The notes under the pieces were generated by a model. It did not search any database, was not told where the DNA came from, and saw only the letters and a program-made list of their open reading frames with translations. From NCBI GenBank assembly GCA_028277945.1, contig JANQFH010000049.1, forward strand, positions 62,001 to 126,000: a stretch of DNA of 64,000 nucleotides, given 5' to 3'. Below are positions 17,518-26,371 of the stretch, piece after piece (the first letter of the stretch is position 1; the number at the start of each line of letters is the position of its first letter). A program made the translations under genes and the position numbers. The stretch is from Oligoflexia bacterium. Its GTDB lineage: Bacteria; Bdellovibrionota_G; JANQFH01.

Positions 17518-19343
17518 GCAGCAAACTCCTCAAGAAACAGCTTACTACTTACAAAATAAAAGAGAAATTTGCTCTCGCTGTTCGCAAGCTCACTTTTTTT
17601 AAGTAAGCATTCAATCTTTTCTCTCTTTACCAAATCGTAGATCCTTCCAGACGCCAGCAGGTAATCCTTGGTATTGGCATCATGAATGTCCAGCAATGAA
17701 AAAATCGGTGCGTTGAATCCAACCTTGCGGTGATTGTTCAGTATGGTTTCTGGAACGATACCACGCATGGCATCTCGTAGCACCGCCTTAGCCAATCCAT
17801 GCTTGATTAAATGGCGTGAGGGAATTTGATAACAAAATTCAAAAAGATCTCGATCGAGAAAGGGAGAGCGATTCTCGATGGAGTAAAACATAGCGTTCAG
17901 GTCATCCTCGTGAAGGATTACAGGAACTGCCTCATGAAACATCTCGTTCATCATCCTATTGCGCAGTAAGCTGTCAGTATAATTTGTTTCCTCAAAGTCT
18001 TCGTACCAATCGTCATAGAAACACTCAGCAAACTGCTTGGCATTAAGAAAAATGTGCTGTCGAAATGATGGATCCTCGATAAAAAGCTCGGCATTACTGA
18101 GATGGGGGTTTCGCACAAACGGCTTTACCCGTTCTGTCCAGTTGGCCTGCGCCTCTTGGAGTAGGCCAGTGTCATGGCGAATCTCGTGAAAGTAGGCTAA
18201 ATGATGATCGTAATAGCCTGTAAGCAGCTCATCCGCTGCCGTACCGCTTATGGAAATACGGTAGCCGTGTTCAGCAATGGCGGACATGAGCATCCAGTGG
18301 GCGTAGTAAGAAATGGTGTAAATCGGCGCATCATGTTGGCGAATCAACAGACGTAGTTGATGCAAAAAGTCGCGTTTCTCCAGAGGAACTTGGGTATGGC
18401 GAATGCCCAGGCTACCTACAGCGTGTTCGACCATCTCCCTCTCTTGATAACGCCCATCTGTATTCATGATGGTAAAACCATGCACATCATAGTCAAAGAC
18501 GTTTTTGGCAATACTAATCAGACTATTGGAATCAACACCCCCACTCATACAGAAGGCCAAGGGCACGTCAGCCCGCAAGCGAAGTTTGACTGAATTTATC
18601 AGTCGTTGGCGAACGCCCTCCACGGCTTCTTGGTAGCGCATACTGTCTCGTGGGGCATAAACAGGCTTCCAGTATGGCCTCTGACTTTCCTTACCATCAG
18701 CAGTGACCTCCATAATATGGGCGCTTGGCAGCTCAGAGACACCCTTAAAAAAGCTACCACCCTGTTTGTAGAGCGACTTGTAGCCGTTGATCATGTAGCG
18801 GCACAGCATCTGTTGATCTATCTCAAACTCCTTGCCCACAAGCGTGCTCAGAAACTTGATTTCAGAGGCAAAGTAGAGACCACTCTTGTCCCGATAAAGA
18901 TAGCAAGGTTTCTCACCAAAACGGTCTCGGCTCAACAGCAACGAACCATTACGCTCATCATAGACAGCAAAGGCCCACATACCCTCACACATCTCTAATA
19001 TGCTGGGTCCATAGCTTAGAGCATGTAGCAACACCTCGGTATCCGAGGCCGTGCGGAATTCATGGCCTTTTTGCTGAAGATACTCTTTGACCTCAAGATA
19101 GTTGTACAGCTCACCGTTGAGGATGAGCGATTGAGATCCATAAACAAATGGCTGGTTGGAACGCTCATCTGGATCTATGATATTTAGGCGAGAGTGCAAA
19201 AGGTATATTCTCTTACCTGCGCTATTTTCCCATTGTCTCAGGTCAGCATGATCTGGACCCCGTCGGCCCATCTTGACTAAACACTCCTGTAGAACCGCAG
19301 GATCTAGGTTTCTTGTACCAAAGTATCCGGCAATACCACACAT
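17514..19343 (-). CDS. asnB: Asparagine synthase (glutamine-hydrolysing)-like protein
   Basis: This is a two-domain AsnB homologue. The glutaminase domain is intact, beginning MCGIAGYFG with the nucleophile Cys2 and containing RRGPD and LLHSRLNIID. The synthetase domain has the PP-loop SGGVDSNS near 265 and SGTAADELLTGYYDHH. At 609 residues it is full length. It sits between neuB2 and the WbpG-like gene in the same operon, so it probably does not serve general asparagine synthesis. It could supply ammonia or transfer an amino group for sugar amidation (inference). Confidence 0.85.
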   Translation of the reverse strand: MCGIAGYFGTRNLDPAVLQECLVKMGRRGPDHADLRQWENSAGKRIYLLHSRLNIIDPDERSNQPFVYGSQSLILNGELYNYLEVKEYLQQKGHEFRTASDTEVLLHALSYGPSILEMCEGMWAFAVYDERNGSLLLSRDRFGEKPCYLYRDKSGLYFASEIKFLSTLVGKEFEIDQQMLCRYMINGYKSLYKQGGSFFKGVSELPSAHIMEVTADGKESQRPYWKPVYAPRDSMRYQEAVEGVRQRLINSVKLRLRADVPLAFCMSGGVDSNSLISIAKNVFDYDVHGFTIMNTDGRYQEREMVEHAVGSLGIRHTQVPLEKRDFLHQLRLLIRQHDAPIYTISYYAHWMLMSAIAEHGYRISISGTAADELLTGYYDHHLAYFHEIRHDTGLLQEAQANWTERVKPFVRNPHLSNAELFIEDPSFRQHIFLNAKQFAECFYDDWYEDFEETNYTDSLLRNRMMNEMFHEAVPVILHEDDLNAMFYSIENRSPFLDRDLFEFCYQIPSRHLIKHGLAKAVLRDAMRGIVPETILNNHRKVGFNAPIFSLLDIHDANTKDYLLASGRIYDLVKREKIECLLKKSELANSESKFLFYFVSSKLFLEEFAA

Positions 19344-19346
19344 GGT

Positions 19347-20363
19347 TCACAAAGGATCGACAACTTCGGGGGTTATGGCTTCACCCTCAGAGACATCACT
19401 CTTTAGATGTCGACCAATGAGCGTGGTTTCATCATCAAAGAGTTTTTCTTGGGGTGACCGTACCCAGATGAGATCGCTCTTGGTCAAAGTCGCTCCCGCT
19501 GGTAGGTTCCTACTGGCTATGGGAGATCTCCTGGTCTGCTGACGGATGCTCTGCTCACTTGCAGCAACGCCGACTTCGCCCGTACCCAGAAGCGTGTTGG
19601 CATGGCGAATCCGCTCGACCATAAGCCGCAATTCATTAGGCTCTGCCGATAGCTGATGGTCACGAAAGTCAGAATACTCCTTATCGAGAGTAAAGTGCTT
19701 TTCGATCACTCGTGCGCCTGCGGCAACTGCCAATACAGCCGCTTCTATGCCCAGCGTGTGATCCGAATAGCCGACAGGTGTACGGAATCTCTCATAAAGG
19801 GTGCCAATGGCTGCGAGGTTTGCCTCTTCTGCTGGCGTTGGATAGGCGCTCACACAGTGCAACAGCACCAGGCCAGGAGAGACACCTGCACCCTGCCAAC
19901 GTTCTTCAATAAAATTTTTTGTCGACTGAATTTCGTCAAGCGTAGCCATGCCGGTAGAGAGAATGATAGGCTTATGAAACGAACTCACAGTGTCAATCAG
20001 TGGATAAAAGGTATTATCACTGGATGCAATTTTAAACACATCACAGATGGTGTTGAGAAAATTTGCCGACTCGAGATCCAACGGTGTCGACAAAAAATGT
20101 ATCTTTTCTGCATCAGCAAGATGTTTCAACTTTACAAATTCAGCATGAGTCAGCTGAAACCGTTTCAGCTTTTCAAATCGCTCCTTATCTGTTTTGCTAA
20201 CATAACGCTCTGTCAAGAACGTCTGGAATTTAACAACGTCGACGCCAGCCTCGGCAGCACGTTCAATCAGTTCGGCGGCAACATCAAACCGACCTTCGTG
20301 ATTGTTGCCAATCTCAGCAATGACGACAACATCTTTAGTTAAATCTTTACCAAATAACTTCAT
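19347..20363 (-). CDS. neuB: NeuB/SpsE-type nonulosonate synthase with SAF domain
   Basis: This is the second PEP-dependent synthase of the window. The barrel has VIAEIGNNHEG, VKFQTF, FLSTPLD, STGMAT near 141 and GYSDHT. The C-terminal SAF (antifreeze-like) domain is present, from about 275 (RSPIASRNLPAGATL) to the end, unlike in the locus A copy. The ORF track starts 29 codons too early. The ATG at 20363 overlaps the stop of the acetyltransferase gene as ATGA, and the family begins here, giving 338 residues. A free (non-phosphorylated) N-acyl sugar is the usual substrate of this type. Confidence 0.9.
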   Translation of the reverse strand: MKLFGKDLTKDVVVIAEIGNNHEGRFDVAAELIERAAEAGVDVVKFQTFLTERYVSKTDKERFEKLKRFQLTHAEFVKLKHLADAEKIHFLSTPLDLESANFLNTICDVFKIASSDNTFYPLIDTVSSFHKPIILSTGMATLDEIQSTKNFIEERWQGAGVSPGLVLLHCVSAYPTPAEEANLAAIGTLYERFRTPVGYSDHTLGIEAAVLAVAAGARVIEKHFTLDKEYSDFRDHQLSAEPNELRLMVERIRHANTLLGTGEVGVAASEQSIRQQTRRSPIASRNLPAGATLTKSDLIWVRSPQEKLFDDETTLIGRHLKSDVSEGEAITPEVVDPL

Positions 20364-21100
20364 GGTGTCAGATGTAGGTGAAGGATATAATGCGACGCCT
20401 GTAGTCGAAAACCCAGCTTTTCGTACAGACCGATAGAGGCGATATTGCACACCTGTGTGCCCGCCTGGATATGTGCAAATTCCTTATGCATACTCTCTGC
20501 GGCCTGAATCATCATCGAGCCAACACCCTTTTTGTAGTGGTTTGGCGCTACCGCAATAAGATCAATAACCAAGATGCCCTTTCCAGCATCTAAAAGCAAT
20601 AGGAAGCCAGCTGGCGCACCGTTATCCACGGCCACCAACATATCATCACCTCTATTACCACGAAAGTAGTTGCGCACCCATGTTGCTTTGATGTGATCTG
20701 CCACGCTGTCTTCAATGCTTGGATCCAGATGGAACCTAGAAGAAGAAAAGCTCGCTGCAGCAATTGTCGCCACAGCTTCTTCATCCTCTGGCTTTACCCG
20801 GCGTACCCTTGGTGGTGCAGCATCTGCGGCCTGGCTGATGGCCTTGGTAAACACCAATTGCGTGTCGATAAGACGAAATCCTGTTGCCTGCAGGCTCTTT
20901 GTCGTAGTGACATCACTGGTAGGCACCTTGGTAAAAAGAAAGACCCGTTCCAATTCAAACAGGCCAGCAAGGTCCTGCTCCGACATGGAGGGAAACCTAT
21001 GCAAGAACCTCTTGGCTGCAACCGAGAAGCACTTCATCTGCATGGTCTCGCTCAACCAGGGATCAGCAGTAAAAACTTCCGGGTCATAGGGTTGCTGCAT
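20360..21100 (-). CDS. GNAT-family N-acetyltransferase (SpsD/PseH-like position)
   Basis: A GNAT fold lies at about 95-246, with the acetyl-CoA pyrophosphate loop in HYKKGVGSMM and the late IASIGLYEKLGF typical of beta5/alpha4. Residues 1-90 form a separate N-terminal segment, as in dTDP- or UDP-amino-sugar N-acetyltransferases. Located between an aminotransferase/epimerase pair and neuB2, it most likely acetylates the amino group installed by the DegT-type enzyme before condensation (inference from Sps/Pse/Leg pathways). It overlaps the epimerase gene by 17 bases. Confidence 0.8.
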   Translation of the reverse strand: MQQPYDPEVFTADPWLSETMQMKCFSVAAKRFLHRFPSMSEQDLAGLFELERVFLFTKVPTSDVTTTKSLQATGFRLIDTQLVFTKAISQAADAAPPRVRRVKPEDEEAVATIAAASFSSSRFHLDPSIEDSVADHIKATWVRNYFRGNRGDDMLVAVDNGAPAGFLLLLDAGKGILVIDLIAVAPNHYKKGVGSMMIQAAESMHKEFAHIQAGTQVCNIASIGLYEKLGFRLQASHYILHLHLTP

Positions 21101-22139
21101 AGTGACCCTGAATACTAGGTAAATCTTGGCTGTGACTCTTATACCAGTTGAGGTACTTTACACAGCCTTCTTCCAAAGGGTATTTTGGACTGTATCCAAG
21201 CAAACTCTTGGCTTTGTCTACAGACAAGGTGCCTCGCTTTGGGGTTAACTTGTCACGAGCTTTAAACTTGACTTTGATATCCGGAAAGTTCGCAGAGACA
21301 ATGTCTGCCAACTGTTTGATAGTACGGGAACCACCAAAGGTTAGATTGAATGTTTCATTAATGGCGTTGTCATTACTCACAACCTTGACTATGCCTTGAA
21401 CCAGATCATCAATGTAGGTAAAGTCCAGAGCATCCGAGCCATCCCCATTGACGACGATCTCATCTCCCCTAATGGCATTTTCAACAAAGATTTGGGCGAC
21501 ACGACGGCTGACACATCTTTCACCGTAAAGTGCCGACGGTCGAATGATAGTGTAAGGAAGATCAAACGTCTGGTTGTAGGCAATCACCAGCTTTTCACCG
21601 CTAAATTTTAAGGCCCCATAAATGCCGAGGGGATTACATACGGTTTCCTCAGTCACTGTGTCTGAACCAAATGTGCCGTAGACCATGCTGGAAGAAAAAT
21701 AGACAAATTGATCGATCTGTTGTCCACGACTAAAATCAAGAACATTCTCAAGTGTCCGTAGGCTATGATCAAATGTGTGGTAGGGATCCTTATTCGACTT
21801 TCCAGCGTGGGCAATGGCTGCTAGATGAATGACAACGCTCGGATCAATAGCCTCGAGCAGATGGGCCACACGATGGTAGTCACGGGCATCTTGTACATGC
21901 AGAGGAATGCTTGCGTCTCTTAATAGCCGCAGGCGTTCATTGAGAAAGTGGCAGTATAAGGCGTTGTAAGGTTGGTTGGTCGACATGGAGGTAAACTCCA
22001 GTAGGTTGTTAACCTCCAGACCATCAATGATTTCGACATGAGCCCCTTGCTTTGCCAACGCCAAGGCCAGGTGATGGCCAATAAAGCCCGCACCACCAAT
22101 CAGAGCAATTTTGCGATCTTTTAGCGATCTAGATGCCAT
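21084..22139 (-). CDS. NAD-dependent epimerase/dehydratase (extended SDR)
   Basis: This is an extended SDR with the cofactor loop GGAGFIGHHLA near 15-25, an FVYFSSSMVYG strand and the active-site YGALK near 182. It is the type that makes 4-keto or epimerised nucleotide sugars. The track start is a GTG that overlaps the aminotransferase stop. The ATG two codons later has an ideal ribosome site (AAGGAG, 5-base gap), so I start the gene at 22139. It may produce the keto substrate for the DegT-type aminotransferase upstream in the operon. Confidence 0.86.
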   Translation of the reverse strand: MASRSLKDRKIALIGGAGFIGHHLALALAKQGAHVEIIDGLEVNNLLEFTSMSTNQPYNALYCHFLNERLRLLRDASIPLHVQDARDYHRVAHLLEAIDPSVVIHLAAIAHAGKSNKDPYHTFDHSLRTLENVLDFSRGQQIDQFVYFSSSMVYGTFGSDTVTEETVCNPLGIYGALKFSGEKLVIAYNQTFDLPYTIIRPSALYGERCVSRRVAQIFVENAIRGDEIVVNGDGSDALDFTYIDDLVQGIVKVVSNDNAINETFNLTFGGSRTIKQLADIVSANFPDIKVKFKARDKLTPKRGTLSVDKAKSLLGYSPKYPLEEGCVKYLNWYKSHSQDLPSIQGHYAATL

Positions 22140-22141
22140 GG

Positions 22142-23311
22142 TCACTCCTTATCACTTCTGACGACGTCAATCGCCTGTCTAAACGTAGTTACTATCCACT
22201 CAATGTCATCGTCCTGCAAGTGTGGGCCCACCGGCAAGGCTATCGAGCCGTCGCTTATGGATTCTGCCACCGGATACATCCCTCTGACATAACCGTATTT
22301 TTCGCGGTAATAGGAGAGGCGAGGGACTGGATGTGGATAGTGCACGGTTGTGCCAACGCCGCGGGTTTTAAGATAGGAGACAATTTCGTACCGCTTTTTA
22401 CGCAATGTCTCGTCAAGCACAACCTGAAAACAGTAGTTACTGCTGACATGATCCTCATTGGGTGGTGCGAAGTATGAAATGCCCTCGATGCCATCTAGCT
22501 CTTCACGCAACATGCGAGCATGTCGTTCACGACTCTTCAGAAAATCACTGAGACGTTTTATCTGCTCAATACCAATGGCAGATTGAATCTCATTAAGTCG
22601 ATAGTTAAAACCCAGCATGTTGACATCATAAACACCAGGTACAGCACGTTCTGTCGGTGTACGGTCTACACCAAACGCCTTCTGTCGTTTAATCCGTTCT
22701 TTAACCTGTGGGTGCTTGGTAAGCAACATACCCCCCTCTGCAGTCGTCATGTGTTTTACTGGATAAAAGGAAAAACAGCCTGTATCACCGTGTAGTCCAA
22801 CGTGGACTCCTTTAAAATAGCTGCCAACCGCGAGAGCACAGTCTTCAACCACAAAGAGATCGTGGTTCTTGGCAATGGCACCAAGCCGTTCCATGTCGAC
22901 CGGGATACCAAGAAAGTGAACAAGCGAAATTGCCCGAGTCTTATCGGTTATCTTGTCTTCGATCTGGGTCAGGTCGATATTGCCTGTCTGCGGCTCAGCG
23001 TCGACAAAAACAGGCGTGGCGCCAGTGAGTTCGACGGCATGTACGGTTGCCGTGTGAGTTTGAGCAGGCACAATGACTTCGTCTCCCGGACCTATGCCTA
23101 GATAGAAGTAGGACAAATGTAGTGCCGCTGTACATGATGAAAGTGACACCGCGTGCGATGCACCCGTCCATTTGGCGAAAGCCTCTTCAAACTCAGTCGC
23201 CTTAGGACCATGCACTAGTATAGGGCCTGCTAAGACTTCGAGCACTGCCTGGACTTCTGCATCGCCCAACATGGGACGCCCAAAAGGAATCTGTCTCGTA
23301 GATTCTGTCAT
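22142..23311 (-). CDS. DegT/DnrJ/EryC1/StrS-family sugar aminotransferase (SpsC/PseC-like)
   Basis: This PLP enzyme transfers an amino group to a keto nucleotide sugar. Signatures are GRPMLGDAEVQAV, SSCTAALHLSYFYLGIGPGD, VEDCALAVGS and FYPVKHMTTAEGG, where the Lys should bind PLP. The ORF-track start is 23 codons too long. The ATG at 23311 forms an ATGA overlap with the oxidoreductase stop and matches the family start, giving 389 residues. The flanking acetyltransferase and NeuB fit a Sps-, Pse- or Leg-like route. Confidence 0.9.
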   Translation of the reverse strand: MTESTRQIPFGRPMLGDAEVQAVLEVLAGPILVHGPKATEFEEAFAKWTGASHAVSLSSCTAALHLSYFYLGIGPGDEVIVPAQTHTATVHAVELTGATPVFVDAEPQTGNIDLTQIEDKITDKTRAISLVHFLGIPVDMERLGAIAKNHDLFVVEDCALAVGSYFKGVHVGLHGDTGCFSFYPVKHMTTAEGGMLLTKHPQVKERIKRQKAFGVDRTPTERAVPGVYDVNMLGFNYRLNEIQSAIGIEQIKRLSDFLKSRERHARMLREELDGIEGISYFAPPNEDHVSSNYCFQVVLDETLRKKRYEIVSYLKTRGVGTTVHYPHPVPRLSYYREKYGYVRGMYPVAESISDGSIALPVGPHLQDDDIEWIVTTFRQAIDVVRSDKE

Positions 23312-24321
23312 GAACAACCTCCGAAATACTGCACTGGAACAAAGCCTTGACACTGAACAGCTTTCTCGATCGCAAAACAAATAGCCATAACATCGAAAAT
23401 ATCTCTTGCACTGACCTCTGTTTTTCCGTCTTTGACAATAGCCTCAACAAAATCGTACAACAGATCGCCCTTAGCTGGCTTTTTATCAAATCCTGAAAGC
23501 ATCTCAGTAGCGACATGGGGATCTCGGCTCTTATAGAGTTTCAGTGCCTCAGGTTCGTTGACAACCGTCGCCTCGGTGCCGTAAAAGGTGCAACGATGAA
23601 AGTGAGGGTAAACACAGCCAAAGTTAACCGCCATCTTGCCTACCATACCGCTTTGAAATCTCATTAGACATACCACGAGATCATTGAACTTGAATTGCGA
23701 CTCCCTTGACGCAATCCTATTGCCACAGGCAGCAACCTCAACAACGCGATCATTCGTTAGCCAGGTAAACAGATCGACGATGTGCACACCGCCACCGTAG
23801 ACAACCGAATAGAAATCAAGTTTGCCGCGCCAACCATCAGTAATCTTTTCCAGACGGCCATAGTTGTAATCGCCTTCAATAAGGAAGAGCTCCCCAAGTG
23901 AGCCAGCACGTATCATCTCTCGTAAACGAATGAATTTGGGATAGTGCCGCAGAATTAGGTTGGACGATAGTTTCAGACGAGAGTGACGTTGGTGCAACTC
24001 GGCAATGTGTTTGGCATGATCTTCTCGTTGACAAAGGGGTTTTTCAACAAAAACATGTTTGCCTTGCTGCATTGCCTTGACCACCTGTTCGTAGTGATCG
24101 TCGTCATAGGATGCAATGGCCACTGCATCGATGTTTGGATCTTCAAGAAGCGTTTTGGCTGACTCGTAAATCGCCATCTGTGGATACTGGCTCTTTGCCT
24201 GTTGCCGCTTTTGCGGCAGTCGATCACAAAGTGCTACAACTTCACACTGTGGATGGGACTGAAACCCACGAATATGCGCCTCACCCACTCCAAGACCAAT
24301 GATACCAGCGCGCAAACTCAT
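23308..24321 (-). CDS. Gfo/Idh/MocA-family oxidoreductase
   Basis: This is a Rossmann-fold NAD(P) oxidoreductase of 337 residues with GIIGLGVGEAHIRGF near 6-20, AIASYDDDHYEQV and the hallmark EKPL near 93. A C-terminal dimerisation domain follows with GGGVHIVDLFTWL, whose His lies at the usual catalytic position. Both ends overlap neighbours as ATGA. The likely substrate is a sugar or nucleotide sugar of the same pathway; the reaction is not readable. Confidence 0.88.
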   Translation of the reverse strand: MSLRAGIIGLGVGEAHIRGFQSHPQCEVVALCDRLPQKRQQAKSQYPQMAIYESAKTLLEDPNIDAVAIASYDDDHYEQVVKAMQQGKHVFVEKPLCQREDHAKHIAELHQRHSRLKLSSNLILRHYPKFIRLREMIRAGSLGELFLIEGDYNYGRLEKITDGWRGKLDFYSVVYGGGVHIVDLFTWLTNDRVVEVAACGNRIASRESQFKFNDLVVCLMRFQSGMVGKMAVNFGCVYPHFHRCTFYGTEATVVNEPEALKLYKSRDPHVATEMLSGFDKKPAKGDLLYDFVEAIVKDGKTEVSARDIFDVMAICFAIEKAVQCQGFVPVQYFGGCS

Positions 24322-25025
24322 AAAAAGGCCCTCGGATTTTGCGATAGACGTCGACGCAGGGTCGCAAACTCCAACCAGGAATCTTCGAGCTGACGCTCCA
24401 TATGCTGTTGCATGATGGTCTCGATGGCGACAAGATCCGCCGGTGTGTCTACTGCCAGGCTAATATCTGCATAGCTCGGATCGGGCGATTCAAAGCAGCA
24501 GAGTTTGAAGGCCGTGGCGTGCTGGTAAAAGTAACGTGTCACGTGTTCCTGATCTCTGACGTCCTGCATATTGCCAACATGCTCCAAAAAGCAAGAAGAT
24601 CTAATCATTTCAACACTTTGACCTCTAGGAAAGGTCCGTGGTCTAACATTTGTAATAAGGTCATAGTCCTGTTGGCGATAGAGTGCAATAGCGCGATCAA
24701 CCAGCTCCACGTCCAAGAGCGGACTGTCGCCAGAGAGACGCACAAAGGCTTCGGCTGGATAGGTCTTGAGACAACTGGCAAAGCGCTCAGCTACATGACC
24801 AAGAGGACCACGATGGCAGAGAATACTGTTAGTCGCACAGAACTGCACAATGGGTATGTCACTGTCATCTGCGGAAGTCGCAACGACTATGTCACAACCG
24901 TGGTGGTTACGGCTAATTCGCTCTAGCAAATGCGCAAGTAAAGGCTTACCACATAAGGGTGCCAAGACTTTCCCAGGAAACCTCGTCGAGTTCATACGTG
25001 CCTGAATAATAATGAGGTAGTTCAT
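24318..25025 (-). CDS. SpsF-type cytidylyltransferase
   Basis: This nucleotidyltransferase is related to SpsF and NeuA. The N-terminal IQARMNSTRFPGKVL at 7-21 binds the nucleotide, and FVRLSGDSPLLD near 94 carries the metal-binding Asp. At 235 residues it has the usual size. It probably makes the CMP-activated form of the sugar acid produced by neuB2. The start forms an ATGA overlap with the aldo/keto reductase gene. Confidence 0.86.
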   Translation of the reverse strand: MNYLIIIQARMNSTRFPGKVLAPLCGKPLLAHLLERISRNHHGCDIVVATSADDSDIPIVQFCATNSILCHRGPLGHVAERFASCLKTYPAEAFVRLSGDSPLLDVELVDRAIALYRQQDYDLITNVRPRTFPRGQSVEMIRSSCFLEHVGNMQDVRDQEHVTRYFYQHATAFKLCCFESPDPSYADISLAVDTPADLVAIETIMQQHMERQLEDSWLEFATLRRRLSQNPRAFL

Positions 25026-26371
25026 GGAACCTGCGAAGATGGAGATTGGGTTAGCTCATGCCAAAATGACCGCAGCTCTTTCTCAACACATGGGGAGCAC
25101 TGCCGTAACTCGAGGTTTTGCGCCAAAAACTCTGGAACGTCATAACTGACTAGTGATGAGCTCACCTCAGGAAGTGAGCGGACAACGTCCAAACACTGTG
25201 GGTAAAGCGCTTCACCAGAATACGCAGACAACGACTTTACTCTTGCAAAAGGATGCACAGGCCACTTCTTTGTAGCCAACAGGAGTTCAAATAGTTGCGT
25301 CAGCGAGGTGAGACTACGTGGCAGTGAAACCGGCAAGCACTCCACCTCAGCTGTCAACGCGTTGTTTGTCTGCTTGATGACATCGATAAGGTTGCCAAGT
25401 TCTAACAGGCGCCCCTCATAAACGGAGGCACTCGTTAACACGTTAATGCCTGCTTGGCGCGCAAACTCGAGTGTCGACACTGCCTTATCTTGAAGGCGTT
25501 GATTCTGCTTGGTCAGTACCGCCGGCATGCCAACGCTAAGGGGCACTTCCAAAAACTTGAAGTGATGGTCTGCCGTAACCTGCTTGGCAATGCCTAAAAT
25601 TCTCTTGAGATCAAGGTAAACTGGCGATGTTGTATCAACACGGAACCCTTTCCAAGATGCCATACCATACGCTCGAATACTACCCTGCTCTACCTCTCGT
25701 TCTAGAAGCTCGAAGATCTCAAAAAGTTTTTTATAGAAATCGTCTTGAGAGTAACTATAGAGAGCCGTCTCTGGGTTGTGCAGCAAGTAACAGTCGATGG
25801 TTGCCAGCCCAAGATGAGTCCTGCTTCTGACAAGCTCTCGTTCAAGAAAGACCGGCTCAATACAGTGGCTCCAATCTGTGATAACACGGGAATCTACATG
25901 CAACGGGCTAACTACTTCGGCCTCGACAAAACCTCTTTTGTCTACGCCATCCGGAATCGCGATTAACCCGCCCTTGGTACTCACAAAAAATTCACGCCGC
26001 TGAACCTCACTCCTCTTGATGAGGTCGCGAAAAACTCGTCCCAAGGTCTTTTCACTGCGCGTTGCCCGATATTTAATGGCTGAATCGATGACATTGAGTC
26101 CGCCCGACAAGGCCAGCCTGAGGGACTGAGAGTATGCGGCATCAGTCGCATCATCGGCTTTGCCCTTATAGGTACCAAGCCCAATAGAGGAGAGCAAAAG
26201 GCCGTCGGTAGTCTTATGATAAAAGTCGCCCCGAGCCAGATTGGCATGCGCCTCGACATAGCTGCGTGTCCCCTCTGGCGTGGCAAAACCCTCGATGCAC
26301 TCAGCTTGCTGGCGGCTGCCCAGGTTTTGTCGGTCTACTATGGTTTGCGGTCGATCCATGCTTGCATCCAT
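25022..26371 (-). CDS. Aldo/keto reductase family protein
   Basis: The AKR barrel begins near residue 50 with LLLSSIGLGTYKG. The catalytic tetrad is traceable: Asp in NVIDSAIKYR with the following Tyr, Lys in VSTKGG and His in CYLLHNPE. About 45 residues precede the barrel and the C-terminal 100 residues are an extension, so at 449 residues it is longer than typical AKRs (about 320). The track ATG overlaps the upstream gene by 34 bases, and an ATG four codons later is an alternative. It probably acts on a sugar intermediate; this is inferred only from the operon. Confidence 0.82.
   Translation of the reverse strand: MDASMDRPQTIVDRQNLGSRQQAECIEGFATPEGTRSYVEAHANLARGDFYHKTTDGLLLSSIGLGTYKGKADDATDAAYSQSLRLALSGGLNVIDSAIKYRATRSEKTLGRVFRDLIKRSEVQRREFFVSTKGGLIAIPDGVDKRGFVEAEVVSPLHVDSRVITDWSHCIEPVFLERELVRSRTHLGLATIDCYLLHNPETALYSYSQDDFYKKLFEIFELLEREVEQGSIRAYGMASWKGFRVDTTSPVYLDLKRILGIAKQVTADHHFKFLEVPLSVGMPAVLTKQNQRLQDKAVSTLEFARQAGINVLTSASVYEGRLLELGNLIDVIKQTNNALTAEVECLPVSLPRSLTSLTQLFELLLATKKWPVHPFARVKSLSAYSGEALYPQCLDVVRSLPEVSSSLVSYDVPEFLAQNLELRQCSPCVEKELRSFWHELTQSPSSQVP

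Noticed and set aside
19656-20342. 228-residue ORF antisense to neuB2
   Set aside because: It lies wholly inside the supported NeuB gene, is rich in Cys/Arg/His and shows no domain or ribosome site.
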